The notes beneath the pieces are model-generated. The model ran no database searches. It was not told the DNA's origin and saw only the letters and a program-made list of their open reading frames with translations. Of a DNA stretch of 64,000 bases, positions 1-8,436 are shown in pieces. A program made the translations under genes and the position numbers. Source of the stretch: an uncultured Sphingomonadales bacterium (GTDB lineage Bacteria; Pseudomonadota; Alphaproteobacteria; Sphingomonadales; Sphingomonadaceae); NCBI GenBank assembly GCA_903821605.1, contig CAIJLZ010000017.1, positions 117,853 to 181,852 on the forward strand. The letters run 5' to 3'. The first letter of the stretch is position 1; every line of letters begins with the position of its first letter.

Positions 1-1080
1 GATGCGGAAGGGCCGGTCGAAGTGATCGGACAGGCCTTTGGGCCGGGCATCGGTTTCATGATCGGGTGGAGCTATTGGGTCTCGATCTGGACAGCCAATG
101 CCGCGATTGCGATTGCCGCGATCAGCTATCTTTCTCCCTTCTTCCCGGCCTTGGCGCAGCAGCGCGGCCTAGCCGTGGCGGCGGCGCTCGGCTTGTTGTG
201 GTTGATGACCTTGCTCAATCTGCGCGGCGCGCGCACGGCGGGACAGTTCCAATTCTGGACCTTGTTGCTGAAGCTGGTGCCCTTGTTGGTGGTGATGGTG
301 CTGGTCGGTTTGATCCTTGTCCGGGGGGATGCGGTGGCGGTCGCGCCATGGCCGGCGGGCGGGCTTGATTTTGGCAGCGTCAATGCGGCTGGGACGCTAA
401 CCTTATGGGCCTTGCTTGGGCTGGAGGCGGCAAGCGTCGGGTCCGATAAGGTGGCCAATCCCGCCCGCACGATTCCGCGCGCTACGATGATCGGGACACT
501 GGCGACCGGTTGCATTTATTTGGTCGTCTGTTCCGGCATTGCGTTGCTGTTGCCGCCTGCCATTGCCAGCCAGTCCAATGCGCCCTTTGCCGATTTCGTG
601 CGGCTTTATTGGGCGGATGGACCCGCCCGTTGGGTCGCCGGTTTTGCCGCGATCAGCGCGATTGGGGCGTTGAATGGCTGGATTTTGCTGCAAGGTGAGA
701 TTCCGCTGGCGATGGCGCGCTTGGGCCGGTTGCCGCGTTGGATGGGGCAAACCGTCGGGCCGCAAGAGACGCCGGTCCGTGCCATTGTGCTGTCCAGCCT
801 CTGCGCCAGCCTGTTGTTGCTCGCCAACAGCTTGCGGACGATGGTCAATATTTTTGAACTGATGGCGCTGCTTTCAACCGCTGCGACCTTGTGGCTTTAT
901 CTTGCCTGCGCGGCGTCGGCGGTGCGGCTCCGCCTCGCGGTGACGACCGGCGTGATTGGCATGGGCTATGCGCTTTGGACCTTATGGGGGGCGGGGCTTG
1001 CCACCAGCGGTGCCAGCCTGATCCTGATGATCAGCGGGCTACCGCTATATTATTGGGCGCGGCGGCGTTCAGCCCCATAG
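1..1080 (+). CDS. APC-family amino acid permease, 5' end cut off by the window
   Basis: The reading frame is open from the first base, and the text GQAFGPGIGFMIGWSYW matches the TM2-TM3 region of APC amino acid/polyamine permeases (usual form: AFG..xGFxxGWxYW), so the true start lies upstream. About ten hydrophobic membrane segments follow. An internal GTG at position 22 could be mistaken for a start but leaves the protein without its first helices. It should be an inner-membrane proton-coupled amino acid or amine importer. Its last 12 bases overlap the end of the convergent FAD oxidoreductase. The neighbouring M20 and M24 peptidases suggest an amino-acid-like substrate, but that is inference. 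Confidence 0.85.
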   Translation, partial: DAEGPVEVIGQAFGPGIGFMIGWSYWVSIWTANAAIAIAAISYLSPFFPALAQQRGLAVAAALGLLWLMTLLNLRGARTAGQFQFWTLLLKLVPLLVVMVLVGLILVRGDAVAVAPWPAGGLDFGSVNAAGTLTLWALLGLEAASVGSDKVANPARTIPRATMIGTLATGCIYLVVCSGIALLLPPAIASQSNAPFADFVRLYWADGPARWVAGFAAISAIGALNGWILLQGEIPLAMARLGRLPRWMGQTVGPQETPVRAIVLSSLCASLLLLANSLRTMVNIFELMALLSTAATLWLYLACAASAVRLRLAVTTGVIGMGYALWTLWGAGLATSGASLILMISGLPLYYWARRRSAP

Positions 1081-2673
1081 CCGGTTATACCAGCGCCGGT
1101 CGGCCAGCACCTCATGCGCCGCATTATGGCCCGGCGCACCGGTGACACCACCGCCCGGATGGGTGCCCGCGCCACACATGTACAGCCCCTTTAACGGCCC
1201 GCGATAGCTGCCATGGCCCAACACCGGGCGCGCGGCCCATAGTTGATCAAGCGACATATTGCCGTGCATGATATCGCCGCCCATCAGCCCGAATTTCCGC
1301 TCCAGCCCCAAGGGGGAGAGGATCATCGTGCCTAGCACGCTTTGCCGGAAGCCGGGGGCATAACGCTCGACGGTGTCGATGATCGTATCGGCGGCGGCTT
1401 GTTCATGATCGTCCCAGTTCCGGCCATCGGGCAGTTGCGGGGCGAATTGCTGGCAGAACAGGCTGGCGACATGCATGCCCGGCGGGGCGAGGCTGTCATC
1501 GACGGTCGACGGGATCAGCATTTCGACAATCGGGGCCTTGGACCAGCCATGGAGTTTCGCATCGGTAAAGGCGCGGTCCATATAATCGAGCGTCGGCGCA
1601 ATGATGATGCCCGATTGATGATGTTCGCCCGGTTCGGGCAGGCAGGTGAAACGCGGCAATTCGGATAGGGCGACATTCATCCGGAACGTGCCCGAGCCCG
1701 CCTTGAATGATTGCATCCGCCGGGCAAAATCTGCCGGCAGGTCGCCATCGGCGAACATCCGATCATAGAGCAGCTTCGGCCCGACATTGGCGATGACCCG
1801 GGGCGCGGCGATTTCCTCACCCGATACGAGGCGGACACCCGCGACCTTGCCGCCATCGACCAGCACCTTGTCGACCGGGCTTTCAAGGCTGATCTCGACG
1901 CCGGCGGCCACGCATACCTTGGCCATGATTTGCGTGATGTTGCCCATGCCGCCGACACTATGGCCCCATGCGCCCTTTTTGCCATTCACCTCGCCAAAGA
2001 CATGGTGCAGCAAGACATAGGCCGATCCCGGCGTGTCGGGGCTGGCATAATTGCCGACCACCGCGTCAAAGCCGAAGGCAGCCTTGACCGCCTCGCTTTC
2101 GAACCAGCCGTCAAGGAAGGTACGAGCGCTTTTGGTGAACAGGTCGAGCACGTCGCGCTGTTGCTCAATCGAGAGCCGGGCGAGTTGCCGCCCCTGTCGC
2201 GCCCCATCGATCAGCGTGCGCAGGCCATCACCGACATTGGGCGGCGACTGCAAGGCAAGGCCGCGCAGCACTTCGGCGACATTTTCCAGCGCCTCATAAT
2301 AAGCGGGCAGCCGTTCCGCATCGCGCGTCGAGAAGCGCCGGAACTCTGCCTGGGTGCGTTCCAGCCCGCCACCAAGCTTGAGATAGCCGCCATCTTCCTG
2401 CGGCAGTAGATTGGAGATCGGCCGTTCGATCACGCGATAGCCATGATCGGCCAAGCGCATGTCGTTGATCACCTGCGGTTGCAGCAAGCTGACGGTGTAG
2501 CTGGCGACCGAATTGCGGAAACCGGGGTGGAATTCCTCGGTGACCGCCGCGCCGCCGACAATGTCGCGGCGTTCCAGAATGCGGACCTTGAGCCCCGCAC
2601 GGGCGAGGTAAAACGCGCAGACCAATCCATTGTGCCCGCCGCCGATGATCAGGGCGTCATATTGCTTGGTCAT
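1069..2673 (-). CDS. Phytoene-dehydrogenase-like FAD oxidoreductase (PYROXD2 type)
   Basis: The 534-residue protein opens with a Rossmann FAD-binding motif, DALIIGGGHNGLVCAFYLAR, followed by LERRDIVGGAAVTEE, the hallmark of the phytoene desaturase/PYROXD2 family of amine-oxidase-fold flavoproteins. The C-terminal CGAGTHPGGGVTGAPGHNA closes the FAD site. The start was set at ATG 2673; upstream codons in the same frame overlap the Rieske gene and lack homology. The ATG overlaps the Rieske stop by four bases (ATGA), so the two are translationally coupled in an M20-Rieske-FAD operon. Reaction unknown: a desaturation or oxidation of a lipophilic compound is likely; no carotenoid genes are nearby. 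Confidence 0.9.
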   Translation of the reverse strand: MTKQYDALIIGGGHNGLVCAFYLARAGLKVRILERRDIVGGAAVTEEFHPGFRNSVASYTVSLLQPQVINDMRLADHGYRVIERPISNLLPQEDGGYLKLGGGLERTQAEFRRFSTRDAERLPAYYEALENVAEVLRGLALQSPPNVGDGLRTLIDGARQGRQLARLSIEQQRDVLDLFTKSARTFLDGWFESEAVKAAFGFDAVVGNYASPDTPGSAYVLLHHVFGEVNGKKGAWGHSVGGMGNITQIMAKVCVAAGVEISLESPVDKVLVDGGKVAGVRLVSGEEIAAPRVIANVGPKLLYDRMFADGDLPADFARRMQSFKAGSGTFRMNVALSELPRFTCLPEPGEHHQSGIIIAPTLDYMDRAFTDAKLHGWSKAPIVEMLIPSTVDDSLAPPGMHVASLFCQQFAPQLPDGRNWDDHEQAAADTIIDTVERYAPGFRQSVLGTMILSPLGLERKFGLMGGDIMHGNMSLDQLWAARPVLGHGSYRGPLKGLYMCGAGTHPGGGVTGAPGHNAAHEVLADRRWYNRLWG

Positions 2674-3824
2674 GCGGTTAGGCTCCATCCGGGCAGGGGT
2701 CGTTGTGGGTTGCGGGCGGCGGGAATGCGCTCGCGCACTTTGGTGCAGAAATGGCGCAGGCAGGTTTCCTGCTCGCTCAACGGCCCTACCGAGAAGCTGC
2801 GCGAGGCCATGCCATCCTGCACCCGGTTGATCAACCAAGTGTCTTCGGTATTGACCTGCCGATTGATCCGCCAGTTCAGATAGCGCGCGGCCTTCATTTC
2901 ACGCCGATCATCGGGCAGGGCATAAGCGATTTCGCGGATCAGCGTCTCGGTCGGCGAAATCGGCAGCCACTGCATGAAATCGACTTGATCGGGATAAATG
3001 TCGAACGCGACATTCGGCCACAGCTTGAAATAGGTCCACAGTCTTTGGCGCTCTGGCGGCAGATGCGGCACATGGGGCAGCAATTGCTGATAGGCACGTT
3101 CGGACGGGTTATCGGATGGGCGAGGCAAGATTTCGCCCCACATTTTGTCGACATGGGGCATCGCTTCGATGCCATAGCCATCGCCCATCAAGCGGCGCAA
3201 TCCCGGATGGGCGACGGCGATGTGCAGGCCATCGGAATAATTATCGCCGACATTTTTCCAGTTCACCCGGCGCGGACGGAGCGTGACGCGGCCGAAGGGG
3301 CGCAGCTCTTCGAAGCGATAGGGTTCGATTTCTGGGGTATAGGGGGCCATCATCTCGGCCACTGACGGGCCGCCATCATTTTCTAACCGGACGAAGATAA
3401 AGCCGAAAAACTGTTCCAGTTCGACCGGGGCCAGCCCGTGCTGGTCAAGTTCAAGGCCGGGATAGGTTGAGCGCAACGGCAGGCCCGATAAGCGCCCGTC
3501 GAGTTCATAGGTCCAGGCGTGATACGGGCAGACCAGCTTGCCGACACAGCCCGACGGCCCATCGACAATGCGCGCGCCGCGATGGCGGCAGACATTGGTG
3601 AAGGCGCGCAATTGGCCGTCCTTGCCGCGCACGACGATGACGCTTTCGCCAAGATAATCGAGCGTGTGATAATCGCCCGGTCTCGGCACATCGCTGATAT
3701 GGCAGACGACCTGCCAACTGGGCCGAAAGATGCGGTCGCATTCGGTGCGGAAGAACTCCGGATCGTCATAGCACCAAGCGGGCAGGCTCCAGCCGTCCTG
3801 CGGATCATGCGCGGCGGTGGTCAT
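2670..3824 (-). CDS. Rieske non-haem iron oxygenase, alpha subunit
   Basis: 384 residues. The Rieske 2Fe-2S ligands are C79, H81 (CRHRG) and C99, H102 (CPYH). The catalytic iron site reads DNYSDGLHIAVAH, with D194 in the bridging position and H201 and H206 as iron ligands. The length and D-x2-H-x4-H spacing fit a homomeric alpha-only monooxygenase such as the carnitine or demethylase groups. No small beta subunit follows. It overlaps both neighbours by four bases, between the M20 peptidase and the FAD oxidoreductase, so all three are probably made together. The substrate may be a quaternary amine or an aromatic acid; this is not resolvable here. Confidence 0.92.
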   Translation of the reverse strand: MTTAAHDPQDGWSLPAWCYDDPEFFRTECDRIFRPSWQVVCHISDVPRPGDYHTLDYLGESVIVVRGKDGQLRAFTNVCRHRGARIVDGPSGCVGKLVCPYHAWTYELDGRLSGLPLRSTYPGLELDQHGLAPVELEQFFGFIFVRLENDGGPSVAEMMAPYTPEIEPYRFEELRPFGRVTLRPRRVNWKNVGDNYSDGLHIAVAHPGLRRLMGDGYGIEAMPHVDKMWGEILPRPSDNPSERAYQQLLPHVPHLPPERQRLWTYFKLWPNVAFDIYPDQVDFMQWLPISPTETLIREIAYALPDDRREMKAARYLNWRINRQVNTEDTWLINRVQDGMASRSFSVGPLSEQETCLRHFCTKVRERIPAARNPQRPLPGWSLTA

Positions 3825-5188
3825 TTCGAAAGATCGTGCAACAGGCTGTCCCAGTGCGCCAGCGCGCCCGGAATGGCGGCGACGGGCGCCCGTTCGTTCA
3901 GCCCGTGGCTGAAATCGTCAGACGACTTCATAAATAGACCGGCGACGCCATAACAGGGAATGCCATTGGCCCGGAAATAGACGCTATCGGTTGCGCCCGC
4001 GCTCATCGATGGGGCGATTTGCAAGCCGGGGAAGCGCGCGTGGACCGCCTTGGTCACTGCCTTCACCACATCTTTACGCAACGGGGAGGCGTCGCTGGCC
4101 ACGGGCGCACCAAGGACCGTGAACTGAGCGGCGGGATCATTCACCACCCGGCGCAACTCATCCACCACCTGCGCGACCGGCACGCCCGGAAAGATGCGGC
4201 AGTTGATATTGACGGCCGCACGCTGCGGCAGCGCGTTTTGGGCGTGTCCGGCATTCGCCATGGTCGGCACGCAGGTCGTGCCAATCTGGCCGACATATTC
4301 GGGATCGGAGCGGATGGTGGCGACCGCCTCGGCATCCTGCGGGTTGCGCAGAAAGCGGTCGAGCGCCGCGCCGGTGGCACCGCCCACTTGTTTGGCGGCA
4401 ATGGTGAGGGAAGCCTGTGTCAGTTCATTGAGCTGCGGGGCGAAGCGATAGTTTTGCAGCCGGTCGAGCGCCGCCGATAGGCGGTAAATGGCGTTGTCCG
4501 CACCGGGGCGCGAGCTGTGACCGCCCGCATTGGTGAAGGCGATCTCGATATCGGCATAGGTTTTTTCACCCGCCTGAAGATTATAATAATCCGGCTGGCC
4601 CTCTTCATTGAGCAGCCCGCCGCCACCGTCGCCATTCAGAATAAATTCGATGTCGCGATATTGATTTGCCAGCGTCTGGGTGGACGCCATGCTGGTTTCC
4701 TCATCGCCCGACAGGATCAGCAGGATCGAGCGTTCCGGCTTGAATCCGCGGTGCTTCAACTCGGCCAGTGCGGCGACCATCATCGCCACGTCGAACTTAT
4801 TGTCGGCGGCCCCGCGCCCATAGATATAGCCATTTTCCTCAACCGGGACGAATGGGTCGCGGGTCCAGTCCGCCGGATTGGCGGCCACCACATCCATATG
4901 ACCCAGCATGGCAATCGGCTTCAGCTTGGGGTTGCGGCCCTGCAGCGTGGCCACCAGTGTCGCCGTCTCACCGACTGGGGTGATCTTGATGTCGCTTGCC
5001 GCGAAACCAGCGTCGCGCAGCACCTGCGCGAAATAGGCGGCAAGTTTCGGCACCTGTCCACGGCCTTCGACGGTCGGGATGGCGATCGAGTCTTTCAGGA
5101 TGCGTTTCGCCGCGTCTGGGCTGGCAGGCGCGGCAACCGCCTGTGTTGCCAGCAAGAGGGACAGAATTCCGGCGGCATATGTCTTCAT
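3821..5188 (-). CDS. Exported M20-family metallopeptidase
   Basis: 455 residues with a clear signal peptide (MKTYAAGILSLLLATQAVAA, cut near residue 20). M20 zinc ligands are visible: LGHMDVV (H97, with D99), GRGAADNK (bridging D129) and SGDEETS (catalytic E163, metal E164). It is a periplasmic or cell-surface di-zinc carboxypeptidase/aminoacylase that would release an amino acid or cleave an amide. It is first gene of the leftward operon with the Rieske oxygenase and FAD oxidoreductase, which hints that the oxygenase substrate arrives as an amide or peptide conjugate. Around 180 bases separate it from the divergent TetR gene at 5370. Confidence 0.92.
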   Translation of the reverse strand: MKTYAAGILSLLLATQAVAAPASPDAAKRILKDSIAIPTVEGRGQVPKLAAYFAQVLRDAGFAASDIKITPVGETATLVATLQGRNPKLKPIAMLGHMDVVAANPADWTRDPFVPVEENGYIYGRGAADNKFDVAMMVAALAELKHRGFKPERSILLILSGDEETSMASTQTLANQYRDIEFILNGDGGGGLLNEEGQPDYYNLQAGEKTYADIEIAFTNAGGHSSRPGADNAIYRLSAALDRLQNYRFAPQLNELTQASLTIAAKQVGGATGAALDRFLRNPQDAEAVATIRSDPEYVGQIGTTCVPTMANAGHAQNALPQRAAVNINCRIFPGVPVAQVVDELRRVVNDPAAQFTVLGAPVASDASPLRKDVVKAVTKAVHARFPGLQIAPSMSAGATDSVYFRANGIPCYGVAGLFMKSSDDFSHGLNERAPVAAIPGALAHWDSLLHDLSK

Positions 5189-5369
5189 CGCAACGCTCCC
5201 AAGGCGGGCACCAGCCCTGACATCTTCAAGATAATCAGGAGCCTAGTCAGAATATATGGCGGATACAACCGCGATCAGCACCGCTCCGGCAGGGGATCGG
5301 TCGACATGCAACCGGCGTGGCCGCACTTTATTCTAGAGGAATTGCGGCCAAGCGCTATGATGCGTTCCT

Positions 5370-6125
5370 ATGGCTGAAGCTGACCTTCCGAAGCGCAAAA
5401 AATATTCCAGCCCGAGCATGACCGAGCGCCGTCAGCGGATCATTGACCGCGCCCATGTGATTCTCGGTTTGGGCGGGGAAAGCGCGCTGACCATCGAACG
5501 GTTGAGCCGCGAGGCGGAGGTTGCACCGCGCACGATTTACCGCCTGTTCAATGACAAGGAGGGCGTGATTCTTGCCACCGTCACGGAGCGGTTTCAGGAA
5601 GTCCGCAACCATATCGCCGCGCGCAAGGTCGACTATTGCATCGAAAATGTGTTTGCCGAGCTTGACTGGATGGTGAGCGAGATGCGGCGCGATCTGGAAT
5701 ATGGCCTGATCGTGGTCGGCTTTTTCTTCTCCCAAAATCCGCGCAAAGAGGCGATCCGCGAATTGGGTTCGGTCGCCTATAACCGTTTCCGCAACTGGAT
5801 GGATCGTGAAATTCGGGCGGGCCATACGGTCAAGGATCTCGACCTCGAACAACTGGCGCAAGAACATGTATCCAACGAATATGTGGTCTATCATCGTTGG
5901 GCGGCGGGCCTGGTTGATGACGAGCGGTGCAAGCTTGAATTGCACGCGGCCTTTCTGAAAAGCGCCATCCTCGTGCTCGCCGAACCGACACGGTCGGCCT
6001 ATGTGGGCTTGTTGGCGGATATTCAGCGCGGGTTGGGTCTAAGCGCCATTGGCGCGGCGGCGTCCACCAATCGGCGTCAGCGGGATGCAGGTGAAGATTT
6101 CAATGGCCGGACCGACAACGCCTGA
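5370..6125 (+). CDS. TetR-family transcriptional regulator
   Basis: 251 residues. The N-terminal helix-turn-helix is LTIERLSREAEVAPRTIYRL at about residues 46-65, followed by FNDKEGVILATV, as in TetR repressors. The C-terminal half is a ligand-binding domain of no recognised subgroup. There is no strong Shine-Dalgarno before ATG 5370. It is divergent from the M20-Rieske-FAD operon and convergent with the lipoyl-domain gene, so the 180-base gap at 5189-5369 is the likely site of control of the M20 operon. This is positional inference. Confidence 0.88.
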   Translation: MAEADLPKRKKYSSPSMTERRQRIIDRAHVILGLGGESALTIERLSREAEVAPRTIYRLFNDKEGVILATVTERFQEVRNHIAARKVDYCIENVFAELDWMVSEMRRDLEYGLIVVGFFFSQNPRKEAIRELGSVAYNRFRNWMDREIRAGHTVKDLDLEQLAQEHVSNEYVVYHRWAAGLVDDERCKLELHAAFLKSAILVLAEPTRSAYVGLLADIQRGLGLSAIGAAASTNRRQRDAGEDFNGRTDNA

Positions 6126-6155
6126 AGCATTGCCAACCCGGCCATTGCGATCAAC

Positions 6156-6395
6156 TCAGGTCCGGATGGTCGCGATATGCGCCCGGACATCAACGGTTTC
6201 ACCTTCTTCGGCAAGGATTTCGGTCAATGTCCCCGCAACGGGCGACGGGACCTCGACCGTGGTCTTGGCGGCTTCAATCTCGACCAGCAGATCACCTTCG
6301 GCGATGCTATCGCCAACGGCTTTCATCCAGCGGACGATTTCCGCATCCTGCATGCCCATGCCATATTGGGGCAGCAACACCTTGTAATCAGACAT
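6156..6395 (-). CDS. Stand-alone lipoyl/biotinyl-domain protein
   Basis: 79 residues that are only a lipoyl domain: VLLPQYGMGMQDAEIVRW, then EIEAAKTTVEVPSPVAG with K44 in the position that carries the lipoyl group. The usual E2 has a peripheral-subunit-binding domain and an acyltransferase core after this; both are absent and the stop is clean. It is the last gene of a leftward operon after E1 alpha and E1 beta (12-base gap). It probably acts as a mobile carrier that receives the acyl group from the E1 pair and passes it to an E2/E3 encoded elsewhere. Biotinylation is less likely because the AMKM box is missing. Confidence 0.88.
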   Translation of the reverse strand: MSDYKVLLPQYGMGMQDAEIVRWMKAVGDSIAEGDLLVEIEAAKTTVEVPSPVAGTLTEILAEEGETVDVRAHIATIRT

Positions 6396-6407
6396 TCAAT
6401 TTCTCCA

Positions 6408-7400
6408 TTAGGCATCAACAGCGGGGCGGCCAGTAACCAGCTTATGCGCCGCCGCCATGATACGGTCCACGGTTGGGTAAAGCGACTTTTCGATCAGCGG
6501 CGAGAAGGGCATATGGGTCTGGGCGGTGGTCACCCGCAGCACCGGGGCGCGTAGCGCGTCGAACGCCTGTTCCACGATGGTGGCCGAGATTTCACTGGCG
6601 GCGCTGCACACTTGATGTGCTGGATCGACGATGATCGCCCGACCGGTCTTGCGGACCGATTGCAGGATCAGCGGCATGTCGAGCGGCGCCAAGGTGCGCG
6701 GATCGACGACTTCTGCCGAAATGCCCTGTGCGGCCAGTTGCTTGGCGGCTTTGAGCGCCAGTTGGACTGCACCGGCGACGCCAATGATCGACACATCGCT
6801 GCCTTCGCGCTTGATGTCGCCCTTGCCGAGCGGGATGATGAAGTCCGGAGCATCCGGCAGTTCATCCTTGGAGGTCCAGCAAGTGCTGTCTTCAAAGCAC
6901 ATGACCGGATCATTCTCACGGATCGCGGCCTTGAGCAGGCCCTTCATGTCATAGGCCGTTGACGGCGCGATGATCTTCAGCCCCGGCATGTTCATGAACA
7001 TCGGATAGGGCCGGTCGCTGTGCTGCGCGGCGTTGGAATTGCCGTAGAACATGCACGAGCGGATCACGAGCGGGAGTTGGGCCTGACCGCCATAGATATA
7101 ACGCGACTTGGCGATGATGCTGATGATCTGGTCCATCGCCGGATAGAGGAAGGATGATAAGGTCGTGTCGATGATCGGGCGCATGCCGACCATCGCCGCA
7201 CCCGCACCGGCCCCCATAAAACCATTTTCCGAAATCGGTGTGTCACGCACCCGTTCCGTGCCGAACAGTTCGACAAAGCCGGTGGTGGTCCCAAATACGT
7301 TACAGACAATGTCTTCACCCATGATGAACACGCGGTTGTCGCGCATCATTTCTTCCTGCTGGGCTAGACGGATGGCGTCGAGATATGTTGCCTTTGCCAT
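6408..7400 (-). CDS. 2-oxoacid dehydrogenase E1 component, beta subunit
   Basis: 330 residues beginning MAKATYLDAIRLAQQEEM; ATG 7400 was chosen over an upstream in-frame start because family homology begins here. The sequence FIMGEDI, then the AGAGAAMVGMRPIID and FEDSTCW regions, match the beta chain of pyruvate/acetoin-type E1 enzymes, which completes the thiamine diphosphate site with the alpha chain. It lies 16 bases after the E1 alpha gene and 12 before the lipoyl gene. Together they should decarboxylate a 2-oxoacid or acetoin-like ketone and load a lipoyl arm. Confidence 0.93.
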   Translation of the reverse strand: MAKATYLDAIRLAQQEEMMRDNRVFIMGEDIVCNVFGTTTGFVELFGTERVRDTPISENGFMGAGAGAAMVGMRPIIDTTLSSFLYPAMDQIISIIAKSRYIYGGQAQLPLVIRSCMFYGNSNAAQHSDRPYPMFMNMPGLKIIAPSTAYDMKGLLKAAIRENDPVMCFEDSTCWTSKDELPDAPDFIIPLGKGDIKREGSDVSIIGVAGAVQLALKAAKQLAAQGISAEVVDPRTLAPLDMPLILQSVRKTGRAIIVDPAHQVCSAASEISATIVEQAFDALRAPVLRVTTAQTHMPFSPLIEKSLYPTVDRIMAAAHKLVTGRPAVDA

Positions 7401-7416
7401 GTGATGATGCTCCGGC

Positions 7417-8412
7417 TCAGCTGTTGATATAATCGGGGATCGGCAGCCGGTCGACGAACACATCGTCAAAGGCTTCGGTCACGTCGGGATAGGGGCTCTG
7501 CCGCGCAAATTCGAGCGCATCGGCGACTTCTGTCACCACTTCCTGCTCAATGGCATCGAGCGTAGCGGCCTCGACACCCTGGGCGATCAGCTTGGCACGA
7601 TAGAGGGTGATCGGGTCGCGCTGGCGCCATTCGTCCAGCTCGCTGCCCCGGTCCAGCAGGATGCGGCCCATGTTCACGGCATGCTCGCCGTAACGATAGG
7701 TCTTGGTCTCGACCAAGGTCGGGCCACCGCCGGTCCGCGCCCGCAGCACGGCATCAGCGACCACGGCTTCGACCGCATCGACATCCTGCCCATCGACGAT
7801 GACGGCGGGCATGCCATAGGCCTTGGCGCGTTCGGCGACATCCTTGACGGGCACGGTGACAGACGCGGGCGTCGATACCGCATAGCCGTTGTTCTCACAG
7901 ACGAACACGACCGGCAACTTCCAGATCGCGGCGAGGTTCATGCCTTCGTGAAAGGCGCCCTCATTGGTTGCGCCATCGCCGAAGAAGCACAAGGTAACAC
8001 GATCCACGCCTTGCAGCTTGGACCCAAGCGCCGCACCGGCGGCAACCGGAACGCCCGAGCCGACGATGCTGGTTTCACCCAGGCTGCCGACCGAAAAATC
8101 GGACAGGTGCATTGATCCGCCCTTGCCCTTGCACACGCCGGTCGCCTTACCGAGCAGCTCGGCCATCAGCGGGCGCAGCGCCGCGCCCTTGGCGATCGGA
8201 TGGCCGTGGCTGCGGTGGGTGCCGACCATATAATCGTCGGTGCGCAGCGCCATGCAGCAGCCGACGCCCGAACCTTCCTGCCCGGAATAGGTGTGAAGCG
8301 CACCGGGGATCTCGCCCGCGGCATGAATGGCTTCCGCCTCGCTCTCGAACGTCCGGATGCGTTGCATCCGGCGGTATTTTTCGAGGCTATGGTCATTAGG
8401 TCGATCAGTCAT
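7417..8412 (-). CDS. 2-oxoacid/acetoin dehydrogenase E1 component, alpha subunit
   Basis: 331 residues. The thiamine-diphosphate motif runs from GDGATNEG (residues 145-152) to ENN at 173-175. KGKGGSMH near residue 95 is the phosphate-binding region shared with AcoA and PdhA. It follows the M24 peptidase gene with a 24-base gap and precedes E1 beta by 16 bases, so the four genes form one leftward unit. Substrate range inside this family (pyruvate, acetoin, branched 2-oxoacids) cannot be told from the motif. No E2 catalytic core or E3 is present in the window. Confidence 0.93.
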   Translation of the reverse strand: MTDRPNDHSLEKYRRMQRIRTFESEAEAIHAAGEIPGALHTYSGQEGSGVGCCMALRTDDYMVGTHRSHGHPIAKGAALRPLMAELLGKATGVCKGKGGSMHLSDFSVGSLGETSIVGSGVPVAAGAALGSKLQGVDRVTLCFFGDGATNEGAFHEGMNLAAIWKLPVVFVCENNGYAVSTPASVTVPVKDVAERAKAYGMPAVIVDGQDVDAVEAVVADAVLRARTGGGPTLVETKTYRYGEHAVNMGRILLDRGSELDEWRQRDPITLYRAKLIAQGVEAATLDAIEQEVVTEVADALEFARQSPYPDVTEAFDDVFVDRLPIPDYINS

Positions 8413-8436
8413 GGCTCTCCTTTCAGGCGCATCTAT

